DNA from: Adiantum capillus-veneris
Taxonomy: Eukaryota; Streptophyta; Polypodiopsida; Polypodiales; Pteridaceae
Assembly (NCBI GenBank): GCA_014529385.2
Contig: CM043967.1
Coordinates: forward strand, 10,678,001 to 10,742,000
Length of the DNA stretch: 64,000 bases
Reading direction: 5' to 3'
Shown here: piece by piece, positions 9,988-19,379 of the stretch
How positions within the stretch are numbered: position 1 is the stretch's first letter
Layout of the letters: every line of letters starts with the position of its first letter
The notes under the pieces: generated by a model
What the model was told of the DNA's origin: nothing
The model's database searches: none
What the model saw: only the letters and a program-made list of their open reading frames with translations
Translations under genes and position numbers: made by a program

Positions 9988-10001
9988 GCGAGGAGGGGGG
10001 G
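9988..10001 (+). promoter_or_regulatory. Polypurine tract of copy A
   Basis: GCGAGGAGGGGGGGA lies immediately upstream of the LTR start TGTTAG, as expected for the primer of plus-strand synthesis. Copy C has AGAAGAGGGGGAG directly before TGTTAG on the other strand. Confidence 0.8.
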
Positions 10002-10003
10002 AA

Positions 10004-10430
10004 TGTTAGCAGCAAGCTAACGCGGACACCATTTTTCGGAGTTCTCCTTGTAAAACAATTATTTTGATAAATCGGGAATATTGTAACTCCTATTTTCGTG
10101 ATAAACCTTGTAACTAACGAGCTGGGGCTACAAGCTTCCAGATTGTATCAGCCATTCAATTCCCAACTTTGGTAGAACTCCAAATTATTACTTTTGACCA
10201 ACCAAAAACCTTGGCTAAGGTATAAAAGCCAATTTTTGTAAGTTTTTGGATAAGAAATACACAACATGAGCTAACAGCGCTCACTTCTCTCCTTCTCGCG
10301 CTTCCTACTCCCTCTCCGGTTTTCACATTGCAAATGCATTTGTTGCATTGCAACCGCAGGTAAGAGCTCTACGCATTGACGTAAGCCATTCACAGTATTT
10401 TGTAGCTTTTGGCATCGCCGATCCGCGACC
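10004..10430 (+). repeat. 3' LTR of copy A (start sure, end uncertain)
   Basis: It begins TGTTAGCAGCAAGC right after the polypurine tract. It contains a TATA box at 10221, followed by a pyrimidine-rich leader and GCAGGTAAGAG, a good splice donor sequence near 10358. The end cannot be fixed without a second LTR copy; candidate CA ends occur near 10390, and the sequence to about 10950 could also belong. Confidence 0.6.
10221..10228 (+). promoter_or_regulatory. LTR TATA box
   Basis: TATAAAAG lies 217 bases into the LTR, with a CT-rich start region about 50-90 bases downstream. This is the usual LTR U3/R arrangement and the probable RNA polymerase II promoter. Confidence 0.6.
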
Positions 10431-11216
10431 TAATTTCATCATAGCTAGGAGTTTACACTTTTAAAACAAAAACTAAGCATAGGCAGGGTATTGGGGCATC
10501 ATTGCTAAGCATTTAGATGCATTCTGGGTCAAAAATGACTAGGTTAAAAATCCACTGCTGTTAATAATTGCGATTTTGGAACTTGACCTAAAGTGGGGTT
10601 TCAGGCTATAGGCATGTGTGCTTAGGTCTTATAAACTTGTCCTAGAAGTTTCGTTACGTTTGGATGTCATTTGATGCTGTAACGGATGTGATTTGCTTGT
10701 CGATGAGCGATTGGCTTTTGGTGATTTCAGTCACTTGAGTTTAGCCTGAGTTGGATGCAAGTTGTTAGTTGTTTTCCAAGAGCTTGAAAACCTCTTATAG
10801 CCTCTATGCACTAGTCGAGTCAGCTTCGTCCCATGGTTTGACAAATTAATCGTGGTTCTTGCTAATACTGCAATAAGATAGGATGGTGAGATATTGTGGC
10901 CACAATCCTTATGGGAATCAATTAGAAACCAAAACGATGGTAGTGCTCTTTACAGTCAGCACATATCCATGAGATAAACATGGATCACAAATTTTTCCAA
11001 GGAGATATACGATCTCTATATGGGGATGTCGGGTCTGTCGCATCTGAAGAAAGTAAACCACACTCTCTACAGACTTTTTTCATAGGAGAACTCAAAAAAA
11101 AATCTAAGGTTAGAGTGGTACCTTGTCATTGGAAAGCCACACCAAAGGTAGCGGATGCCAAAAGCTTACACAAAGTGATGTCATCCCCTATATGATGCAC
11201 TATTACTGTTGCAGAG

Positions 11217-11891
11217 TTGCTGAAAATAAGACCGCATCTATGGGGCCAAATGAGCAAAAACCTAGAAAACATGGATGAAACTTCACCTAAGAGACCACAA
11301 ACAAAATCGGTACCAGTGAATAAGGTGGGTGACTATTGTGAAGGAGAAGAAGGAAACACGACCTTACCTGTGGAGTACAAAGGAGTAAAGACGGTTGTGA
11401 TATTAGATAGCAGGTAGGAATTTCCTTTGCAACCAAGGGGATTGGGAAAAATGGGGAAAGCTTGCTCTTAGGAAACTCAAATGAAACTGCAATTAGCATA
11501 TGGATACATGGAGAGACCGATAGGAATGCTAGAAAAAATCATTGTATCCTTGTGTAGCATTGTGCATGAGCACGCCTTTTCCATAATGAATTTTGGCAAG
11601 AGTAGCAACTTTGATATCATATTGGGTATACCATTCATGTGTCAGCTCAAAATGTTACAAGACTGGGGTTATGACTATATCTACTTGCGAGACAAAGAGG
11701 TATCTACGAAAATCAATGTCAAAGATCATAGTTATAGAGATGTAGATCGAACCCCGAGGAAAGAATTAAACTCCACAACTGAACAGGAAAAGGAACTACC
11801 TGCTTGGTTTCAAATCAAAGTGCACATTTGGATGTGCAGAGCATCTAAATGCAAAATTATTAGAAAGGAAGATTGCAGCTTAGAGAGTTGA
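11217..11891 (+). pseudogene. Protease region of copy B
   Basis: The frame 11217-11417 ends VKTVVILDSR and a stop, where the family has the catalytic D-S-G: the Gly is lost and a TAG follows at once. After a shift the frame 11481-11891 gives MKLQLAYGYMERPIGMLEK and FDIILGIPFMCQLKMLQDWG, the second half of the retropepsin, clearly matching copy A at 8-300. A preceding stretch (VAELLKIRPHLWGQMSKNLE, about 11205-11265) is the usual pre-protease linker. The protease is inactive as it stands. Confidence 0.7.
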
Positions 11892-12533
11892 GTAGAAGAT
11901 AAAGCTTACAATAAGGAACCATTTCTAAAAGAATTATTTGAACCCTTTGGATGGGATCAAATACTTGCGACTCTAAGTGACCAACATCAAATTTTGCGAC
12001 AAAGATGGCTATGATATAAGACCCTTTCTAATGGTTTTGATGGTCCAAGAAAGAAATTGGAAACCTCTATGAAGCTACTGAAACAAAAGTGGCAAGTGAG
12101 TGCAAACGAATAATGCACAAAGCTTTTGTACGAGATCTTCCACACAATGATGAGGATGAAAACCATGATTTGAAGAGTGATGGTTTAGGAAACAATGCTG
12201 AAGGTAAATTTTTAAGTGGCTATGGCATAACTCCCTTATTTACGATAAAGGTGTTGAAGGAAGCTTATGAAATTTGTCTGTGAAAGAAAAAAAGATGAGA
12301 CACATGGCTATGTCATGGAGCATGATTCCAAAGTGAAAATGAAGGAAGCAGAGAAACAATGAGAATATGTCATCATCAACACACTTGAAGAATCGACCAA
12401 AGTTGTTTCAAAAAAGCCGACTCCAAAATAAGGACAAATGAAAGCAGGTGAAGGAGAAAAGTTTCTAAGTTCAACATCAAATGTTCAACAAATATAAGAT
12501 CAAGAGAAGGACAAGGATACGACAAAAGATTGA

Positions 12534-12971
12534 TTGTCTCCTACGAAGATCAAATTCAACATATGCGGAGAAACAAGAGTTAAAATCACATGTTTAGCTA
12601 TGATAGATCTAGAAACAACAAAGAATCTAATGACTTATGGAATGTGGATCATGATGGGAAAATCGCCAATCAAAGAGCTAGAAGAAACAGTGTACAAAAG
12701 TTTAATTTTTTTGATTCCTAGCTTTGGCGTGGCACAAGCCGTACTCAAGTTGAGTATTAGGGAGTTTAAGGATACTTTCCACATAATCAACTCCCATCAT
12801 ATCAAGGAGATTTTGGTCTTGACAAAAAGATGGATATACATCTTCTTTGAACAACAACTAAAAGATTCGACAACAACAATAGTAAGAGTCCACCAAGCTT
12901 CTCAAATTAATGCAAAGAAGAAATTGCCAACCATCACTAAAAAATGGAAAGGCAAAGTAAAAACTAAATAA
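12534..12971 (+). pseudogene. Post-integrase retropepsin-like domain of copy B, degenerate
   Basis: This 145-codon frame begins IKFNICGETRVKITCLAMID, where the catalytic motif D-[ST]-G is replaced by DLE, followed by KNLMTYGMW in the place of NxxxYK. It continues to a region aligned with the ILGIPW segment (EILVLTKRWIYIFFEQQL). Its position before the W-x-P-K repeats identifies it more surely than the sequence does. It is a dead copy. Confidence 0.5.
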
Positions 12972-13870
12972 AGTTGAACTCACAATACGCCTTTACCTTC
13001 AACGAGCCTCCACACAACTTCCAATGTAGACTCTACATCAAGAGCCAGACCATCACCAATACAATGGAGACCAAAGCAAAACGTCTATCAACCAAAGTTT
13101 CCATCACAAAAAAGCATCCAAAAGAAGCTTAAGATTATCAACCAAGTGTTGGTATCCAAAGTGCATAACAAAGTCAACGACCCAATTTGGATACATGAAG
13201 CACAAGTTCAACCTTAACAACAAAAAGTGATAGGGTGGGTAGCATCAAATGAGTCAATCACTTCTCAGGATACTTCCAAGGAAATGCTAATGTTTGGGCT
13301 AAAAATCCTAAAGTAACAGCCTGGATCTACTCACCTCAAGAAATAAGCTCTACAAGAAACAAGCCGAGATATCACCGAAAGACAAACAAATCAAGTAGGA
13401 GGAAGAAGAACCACAAGAGGCAAAAGAAAAGATCAAAGGAGCAAGCAATGCAAAAAACTTGGATACCAAAGTTGGACTTCAACCAAGCTACCCAACAAAG
13501 ACAAGTAAAGCAAAGGATGATTCTAGTCAAGCTACTCGAAGCACAAGGATTTTAAGTATGGTTACCAAAAGTTGTAGCTCAATCTAGAACAACCAAGAGA
13601 AATCATGTAGCACAAGCTTCTACCCAAAGGCAGGCAATGATAACCAACAACCTACAGAAGCCAATTGCAACCAGGTTTTCTACAATATCTAGATGTATAC
13701 CTCTTCATCTACTTCAAAATCAAGGCTTCTACAACAAAAAGCATTAGGTATGGTTACCAAAGCCTAGTGTCCATGAAGTCATCGAACAAAAGGAGCCATT
13801 GCAAAAGATAGTCACACAAGGACCAAAGACAAGGTGGGTTCCAAAATTTCTCCTGGAATATCAATCACAA
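12972..13870 (+). pseudogene. W-x-P-K repeat region of copy B
   Basis: Scattered through broken frames are KTWIPKLDFNQ (about 13460), VWLPKVVAQS (about 13560), VWLPKPSVHE (about 13750) and TRWVPKFLLEY (about 13830), plus weaker copies (DPIWIHEAQ, TAWIYSPQE). The motif W-[VIL]-P-K thus recurs at least four times in a Gln/Lys-rich background, more often than in copy A. No RNA gene or other frame is apparent. Confidence 0.55.
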
Positions 13871-14281
13871 ATATCCTCTTTAAGGTCCCCATTTTTAGCA
13901 TCGATTGCCGCTTGCATGGCCTGTGACATAAGCTTCTTGTTCTTCCCCATCTGAAAACCCTACACAAGACCTGTGTAGAGAACAAAAACTCATTAGATGA
14001 TGAAGGCAAGTCCAGGCAAGAGCACTCGGGAGTACTTGGCTATGTAATATACACTGGAGAAGGTGAAGGAAAAAGCGATGCATATACTGTGAGCAATGTG
14101 GATAAAGGTGATGTAGGTGATGGTCGAAGGAGCTGTAAAGGCCAAGGTGCAAGTCACACAAGACACTAAGGGATTAAAGCTGGGTCACACACATGTTACA
14201 TAGCTGTTCTAATCATGGCCATGAATTCATCACTCCTCTATTGCCTCAAAGTTTTGTCCATTTTTTTTGACGTGGTATATA
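13871..14281. other. No recognised feature
   Basis: Non-coding sequence between the end of copy B and the LTR-like repeat. Short frames on both strands have no recognisable motif. Confidence 0.4.
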
Positions 14282-14368
14282 TGTTAGGAAATAAGACGTA
14301 GCTAAATAGATTTTTGAATAGATTACTTAATGGAGAGAGATAGATTTCACACACAAGAGATTATAGAG

Positions 14369-14405
<37 letters not shown>

Positions 14406-14900
14406 CATGATATACGTGGTTCACCCAATGTGGGCTACGTCCACGGGAAAGCAGCCACTCAATGGATTTAGCACTTCAAAAGAAGAAGTAGTTTACAAAG
14501 GGATTAAACCCTTAATAGAGCTCCCCTTGCTTCACTCTCACCACCTCACACTCACCTTGTTGCATCAACTTCACACTATGAAATGTGTGTAGAAATGGCC
14601 TCCTTTTATAGGCCAAAAGGGCTGCCCTCTCTTATGAGAGGCAACCATGTGTAGCCGCCCTTGTGCGAATAAGTCCAAATCGGACCCTCCAATCCGCCCA
14701 TGTGTGGCTGCCCTTGAGAAGACAAGTTCGCTTTTGAATTCGGCCACCGGCCTCGGCCATTGACTACCGGCCACCGGCCAACCGACCGGTTGTTTTCCGA
14801 CCACTTTTCGGCCGCCGTCCGGCCATAATATTCCAGCGAAAAGGAATATTCCGACGAGGGAAAAAAAGTCTCGGGGGCTTCCGCCCCCAAGGCCCCTAAA
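14282..14900 (+). repeat. LTR-like sequence
   Basis: It starts TGTTAGGAAATAAGACG. It contains a (GA)15 microsatellite (14372-14401), then a block ATACGTGGTTCACCCAATG near 14410, which resembles a conserved block common in plant LTRs, and a GC-rich downstream part with CCGGCCACCGGCC (about 14745-14800) and an inverted pair around GGAATATTCC (14835-14855). The right end is not defined. No internal element genes adjoin, so it may be a solo LTR. Confidence 0.4.
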
Positions 14901-15293
14901 GTTGCCCCTGGTTTTTGACTGTGAAAATTTTGGTTTTAATCCTTTAGAGTTCTACTTAGTTTTGATTTTTTGATACTTCCAATCCCTCTCGTCTGATGCT
15001 AAATAAGTCTAAAGGTACCTCATTTGATATAAACCATGTTGTGGGATGTTGGTAGAATAGTATAGCTTGATTTTGGCTCCATTATAGACCCCTAGAAATA
15101 GTAAACCTGACAAATCCTTAAATCTGATTGTGCCATTGGAGAAGACCTATGGTCAATCTCATATGGACATGGCCATGCAACCTTTAGCTTAGGCTTCTTT
15201 GGGCCTAACTTTGACTGATATATTAAAATCAAACCCCCCTGCTAGAACTCTTGAACCTTTATCATTCTATTATGCTAGTGTTTCCTCCTTTAC

Positions 15294-15975
15294 TTGACCA
15301 ATTCCTACTCAAGCGTAGCTCTTTGTCTGATCTCATCCAGCTTTAATAATTCATCTAGTCTGTTCTTTAGAATTGCATTAATATCCATGTCATGTTTAAT
15401 GGCCATTCTTAGATTGGGAACTCTAAATTCCATGGGTACCTTCTGTCTTGTAAATCATTCAAAATGTGTCATTCCAGTTGTTACCTTGTGAGCAGTTTGG
15501 TATGCCCATAGTGCAGTCTGAAGCTTGTCGTCCCAATGACGAGGCTCTTTTTAAACAATCTTTGTTAGGATTTTCTTGATCTCTTTATTGCTACTTTTAT
15601 CCTATCCATTGTATCTTGGACAATATGGTGTTCATATTCAATGCTTGATTGAGAGATTTTAATCACAATTTGAATTGTCTCAGTGATGAAATGAGTCCCT
15701 TGATTTGAAATAACCTCAATCAGAGAGCCAAATCTGTAGATAATATGCTCATACAAGAACCATGTTTTTGACTTTGCAGTGTTATTAGGTATTGTCTTGT
15801 CCTCAACCCACTTACTAGCATAACATGTGGCCATTACAATGTATTTGGTCTTCCTAAGGGTGACCTTCTCAAATGGACCCATGAAGTCCAACCCCCATTT
15901 CATAAACACCCCTAATGGTTGTATGGGGGTCCAGGTGTCATGTCTACTATTGTTGGCCTTTCCATTCTTTGACAA
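15294..15975 (-). pseudogene. Integrase core and C-terminal part
   Basis: The frame 15975-15565 encodes KWGLDFMGPFEKV (first catalytic Asp), IEVISNQGTHFITE (the second Asp is Asn here) and a lost Glu region. After a stop the sense continues WDDKLQTALWAYQTAHKVTT (about 15535-15475) and VPMEFRVPNLRMAIKHD, typical of plant Ty3/gypsy integrase. The missing Asp and several stops make it inactive. Confidence 0.8.
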
Positions 15976-16260
15976 ATATCACAAGTCTCACAAAAGTCCC
16001 TACCATCAGCCCCATCACCCTACCACCATAAACCTGCTTGCAAGTGATATCAGTCAAAAAGTGACATAACATCAACTCCATCTTAATCTACCACCATAAA
16101 TTTGCTTTCAAGTGATATCAGTGGAAAAGTGACCTCTTAAACTTCCATTGTGAGCTTCTACAATGACTTGCATCCTATAGGCACACACCTTCAAAGTACC
16201 CCATCAATGCTTGATCTGTACAAGGCCCCTCTAATGATGGTGAACTGTACACTCTTAAGT
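15930..16260 (-). pseudogene. HHCC integrase module with internal duplication
   Basis: The minus strand reads IVEAHNGSLRGHFSTDIT and then, after a repeated segment, TFCETCDICQRMER once frames are changed. A stretch containing GATATCACTTG and TTTATGGTGGTAG occurs twice (about 16030 and 16095), a ~68-base tandem duplication inside the zinc module that breaks it. Confidence 0.55.
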
Positions 16261-16399
16261 ATCAGTTCCTTTATATTTTATTAGGACCGGTCCTGTAGAA
16301 ATCCCTCAAAATGAACAAAATCATACACATCTTGGCACTCAAGATTTGTCCCATCCACTATCAAATTTTGTAATAATTTAGCATCCACTTGATTGTCTA

Positions 16400-16720
16400 G
16401 CATTGTTGTGTCTCAGATGCCTTTTGTGCTTCTTGTTGAGAGAAAATCCACACCACAATGAGTCTTTCCTAGCTTGTGGAATATCTTAAACTCAAACTCA
16501 ATTAGCAACATCATCCTTCTAATCATTTATATTGCACTAAAAACCATTTCAAGTGCTTCTCGCTTGATCACAGAGTATCCTTACTTAGTTGAACTTAATT
16601 GGCGAAACTGGCAAAGTAGACTGGGTAATTCATCTTCCCATCAACCTAGGTCAGTATATCTCCCATCACCATTTCATATGCATCCACATGCAGCACATGG
16701 AAAATGACTTCCCAATCTAG
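16400..16720 (-). pseudogene. RNase H remnant
   Basis: The minus strand gives MNYPVYFASFRQLSS, then YSVIKREALEMVFS with the catalytic Glu context, then LIEFEFKIFHKLGKTHCGVD, the usual end of Ty3/gypsy RNase H. It has stops in between. The first RNase H Asp and the RT palm are not found to the right. Confidence 0.65.
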
Positions 16721-17402
16721 TTGATGAAGGATTGGATTCCAGTTAACCAACTCCTTTATGCAAGCTTTTGAATTCAATCACAAACCTTAACGTAAATGTT
16801 GTTCTTCTCATTACTATAATTGTTATCTAAACTCAAAGATCTTTCTTCCATCTGACAATCCTTGCAGTACCACTTGGTTGGCCTCCTGCATCTGGTGATT
16901 GGTTGACCCTTGGGTGAGGATTTGAATTGCTCTCTAGCATTTTCTGTCCTCAAGTTAGTGTTCCTAGCTCTAGCCAAGTCTGTGTTGACTTGCCTCACTT
17001 CCTCAGCTACACTCTCTACTGTTGTTGTGACTGACTCATCCAATCCATTCCCGACCTTTTCCTCACTAGACACTTTGAAAATCTTATTCTCCTAAACCAC
17101 TGGAAACTATGGTGGAAACATCTGGATGGATTTGTCTTTCGAGAACTCAGGCTGCTCTAGTATCTTCGTTGTCAAATCTTCTGTAAACTTTGTTGCCAAA
17201 TCCCTTTGCTCCTAGCATTCATCAACCATATCTACCTTGCCCTTTGCCTTGTAGGTAGCACGTGTTGTTCCCATATCTTATCCCCTTTGGTTTGCTTTGT
17301 TTTCTTCTTAGGATTTCTTGGTAGGCCCTCAATCACCACTTCCCTGCTTTCAGTGATAACTCAAATTGAAATTGGTTTTGCTAGCTTTGGTTCAGCTTCT
17401 TC

Positions 17403-17687
17403 TCATTTTACATTATCAAGGCATTGGGCTACAAAATGACGGTATTGCTTGCAAGTGTAGCAGTTGAAGTTTCTTCGTCCAAAATTAATTCTAACTTGCC
17501 CTCGCCCATTACCCCACTGATATCTTCCTCTTCCAAGCCCAGTACTAGTATTGGCCTCATTCTCTCTAGAGCCAGATGCTCTAACTATCTTTGCCACCTT
17601 CAAGTTTCTCGGTGCTATCATGGACAGATCTTTACCCTTGAAGAGATGAATTCTTATCGTGTAGTTGTTCCACACATGGCCAAACAC
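17403..17687 (-). pseudogene. Gag zinc-knuckle region
   Basis: The 94-codon frame ends with CYTCKQYRHFVAQC, a CX2CX4HX4C knuckle, preceded by a Gly/Arg-rich stretch (GRGRYQWGNGRGQVR). This is the nucleocapsid part of a plant Ty3/gypsy gag, which packages element RNA. The gag capsid lies further right. Confidence 0.8.
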
Positions 17688-17759
17688 TTTGAAATATGTA
17701 CAATGAGTACATTCGTCAGAGTTGTGATCCTTAGATTGACACTTTGAACACCAGGTCTC

Positions 17760-18975
17760 TAACTTCCCAATTGAGGTCTGGTCTTGAATATTTTAGCAAT
17801 TTTCTTCAACATTTCCTCAATATTTCTTGTCTAGGACCCTTTCTTCTTCCCCTTAACCTGAACATCTGAGTTGCTGTTAGATCAACTGGAGCTAGAGCTA
17901 GGCTCCGACTTCTCAATTGATGTTCCACTATCACTAGAGTCACATCTTCCCTTAGGACCCCTTTCTTTCTTTGCCTATCGCTCATGCTTCAATGCTCTCT
18001 AGACTGGATCATTGAACGTTTTAGTTGATGTTAAAACCTCTTGTTCCCTAAGATTATTACTTTTGAATCCACTAAGAAACCAAGCTTGCATTCTCTTTTC
18101 TAATGAAGGTTCATGCAATTGTCTTGTCAGTCCTTTGATCTTCTCCACATAGCTCCAAACCAAACTCCTTCCTGCTTTATCTTGTCCAACTCACACAAGA
18201 TTTTCTCATCACCCATATTATCAGTATATTTTAGTTGAAATACATTGATCAACTTGCTATAGGTTCTGAGATGACATGTCGGATAGTGATAATACCATTT
18301 TTGTGGTGCACATCCTTCAGGGTTTGTGGAAAGTATTCCCCAAACTTGTCTTTGTCAATGTCCTTCAACTTGGCATATTACTCAAACGCCTAGATATGAA
18401 CATCAAGATCATCCTTTTTGCCACCTTTGAATACTCAAAAATCTATTTGCAAATTAGTGGGACATTCATGGTGTCTAGATTTCTCTTTCAAAGTTGATTT
18501 CCTATCTCTAGACCATTACTATAATGGTCTGTGTGTGCATCCCATGTATCAGTATCTTTTGTTCCAGTAACTATGCCCAGCTCATGCTTCTTTTTTAATT
18601 TCTTGGGTACTGATCTATGACTTTTGTCTACTACCTTCACTATCCTTAGTCTAATTCTTTTCCTTACTCTTACCCTTACTTTGAGATCCATTCGAGCTAG
18701 AACACCTCTCCACTCATTCCAAATGCCTTTGCCTATGCCTTTGCCTCGACTAAAACAAATGTTGTAAATCCCCAAGTATGTCAACTTCCCTCTGTTCAAG
18801 GTGTGCATCCGTTTCATTCCTAGATTTAGTGTCTATGCTAGAGCCTTGCTCCAACTCCTTTGGTATGGTACTAACATGGTCATGCTCCTCCATGAATCTC
18901 GTGGTCAGTATTTTTCCATGTCCAACTCTTCTGGGCAGCATTGTTGAATTGCAGCTAACCCAAGACCCCAACTAA
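17760..18975 (-). pseudogene. Gag capsid region, broken
   Basis: The minus strand about 18450-18280 reads CPTNLQIDFXVFKGGKKDDL and HIXAFEXYAKLKDIDKDKF, where X are stops: a retrotransposon gag capsid with F-x-G-x3-D and Y/F-A-x-L motifs. Ser-rich and Lys-rich parts follow towards the knuckle. The N-terminal frames are 18971-18750 and 18817-18488. Confidence 0.6.
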
Positions 18976-19379
18976 GAGATATATTCTCTGCCAAGATCTT
19001 TATCTCATCACCATGACCCAAAATTGAATGAGATTATCACTTTTAATAGCTATTCTAGGTTGGAGAGTTAGATTTAGTCAGATCAAATCAGACAAACAAA
19101 CTTCAGATTAAGACTTTAGATAGCATACAATCAAACAAGACTAAACTAGAAACACATGAGAGGTTGGAACTAGAATTGAGACATTTTCAAATTTTGAAAG
19201 TGTACAAATGGCATCAGATATAGCCACAAGAGAGCTAAACGATTCTTGGAGTAATTGCTTGATGAGTAAAACGGATAACACTAGACTCAGGAATGAGTAA
19301 CCCACAAAATGAAGTAATGGGACCTCTTTATAGGTACCCAACTAGGCCTCTCACTCATTATACATCTTTTTGGTCATTG
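18976..19379. other. No recognised feature
   Basis: AT-rich sequence between the gag remnant and the satellite array. Only short frames without motifs are present; any LTR of the minus-strand element should be here, but no TG..CA pair was identified. Confidence 0.35.

Larger units (their letters stand above)
1..10430 (+). mobile_element. Ty3/gypsy-type retroelement, copy A, 5' end outside window
   Basis: This is a long LTR retroelement read left to right. Domains in order are the C-terminal half of a retropepsin (8-300), RT with YMDD (1360-2200), RNase H (2214-2573), two HHCC modules (2820-3430), integrase core (3439-3987), integrase C-terminus (3988-4400), a second retropepsin-like domain (4560-4905), W-x-P-K repeats (5040-5250), a spacer, a long separate ORF3 (6403-9897), a polypurine tract (9988-10001) and an LTR beginning TGTTAG at 10004. 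RT before integrase is the Ty3/gypsy order. The frames are broken many times, so the copy is not autonomous. Gag and the 5' LTR would lie left of the window. Treating ORF3 as part of the same element is an inference, supported by copy C on the other strand, which has the same order. Confidence 0.8.
10980..13870 (+). mobile_element. Ty3/gypsy fragment of the same family, copy B, lacking RT to integrase
   Basis: Three parts of the family remain in order: gag-protease linker and retropepsin (10980-11891), acidic linker (11890-12530), and post-integrase retropepsin plus W-x-P-K region (12534-13870). RT, RNase H and integrase, which should lie between the two retropepsins, are absent. The join falls around 12300-12530. 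Protein-level matches to copy A are clear, for example DHSYRDVDRTP against DHTYRDVLKTP. All frames contain stops. It starts soon after the LTR of copy A and may be a separate, internally deleted insertion. Confidence 0.7.
15294..18975 (-). mobile_element. Decayed Ty3/gypsy element of another lineage
   Basis: Read right to left: a gag region (18975-17403) ending in a CCHC knuckle, a linker, RNase H (about 16720-16400), an HHCC module (about 16260-15930) and integrase (15975-15294). Most of RT is missing. Stops are frequent in every part. The integrase sequence differs from copies A to C, and there is no post-integrase retropepsin in the part seen. LTRs were not recognised at either side; the right flank runs into the ~188-bp satellite. 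Confidence 0.75.

Noticed and set aside
10980-11195. Short frame MDHKFFQGDI as an independent gene
   Set aside because: Its continuation leads straight into the pre-protease linker of copy B, so it is element sequence.
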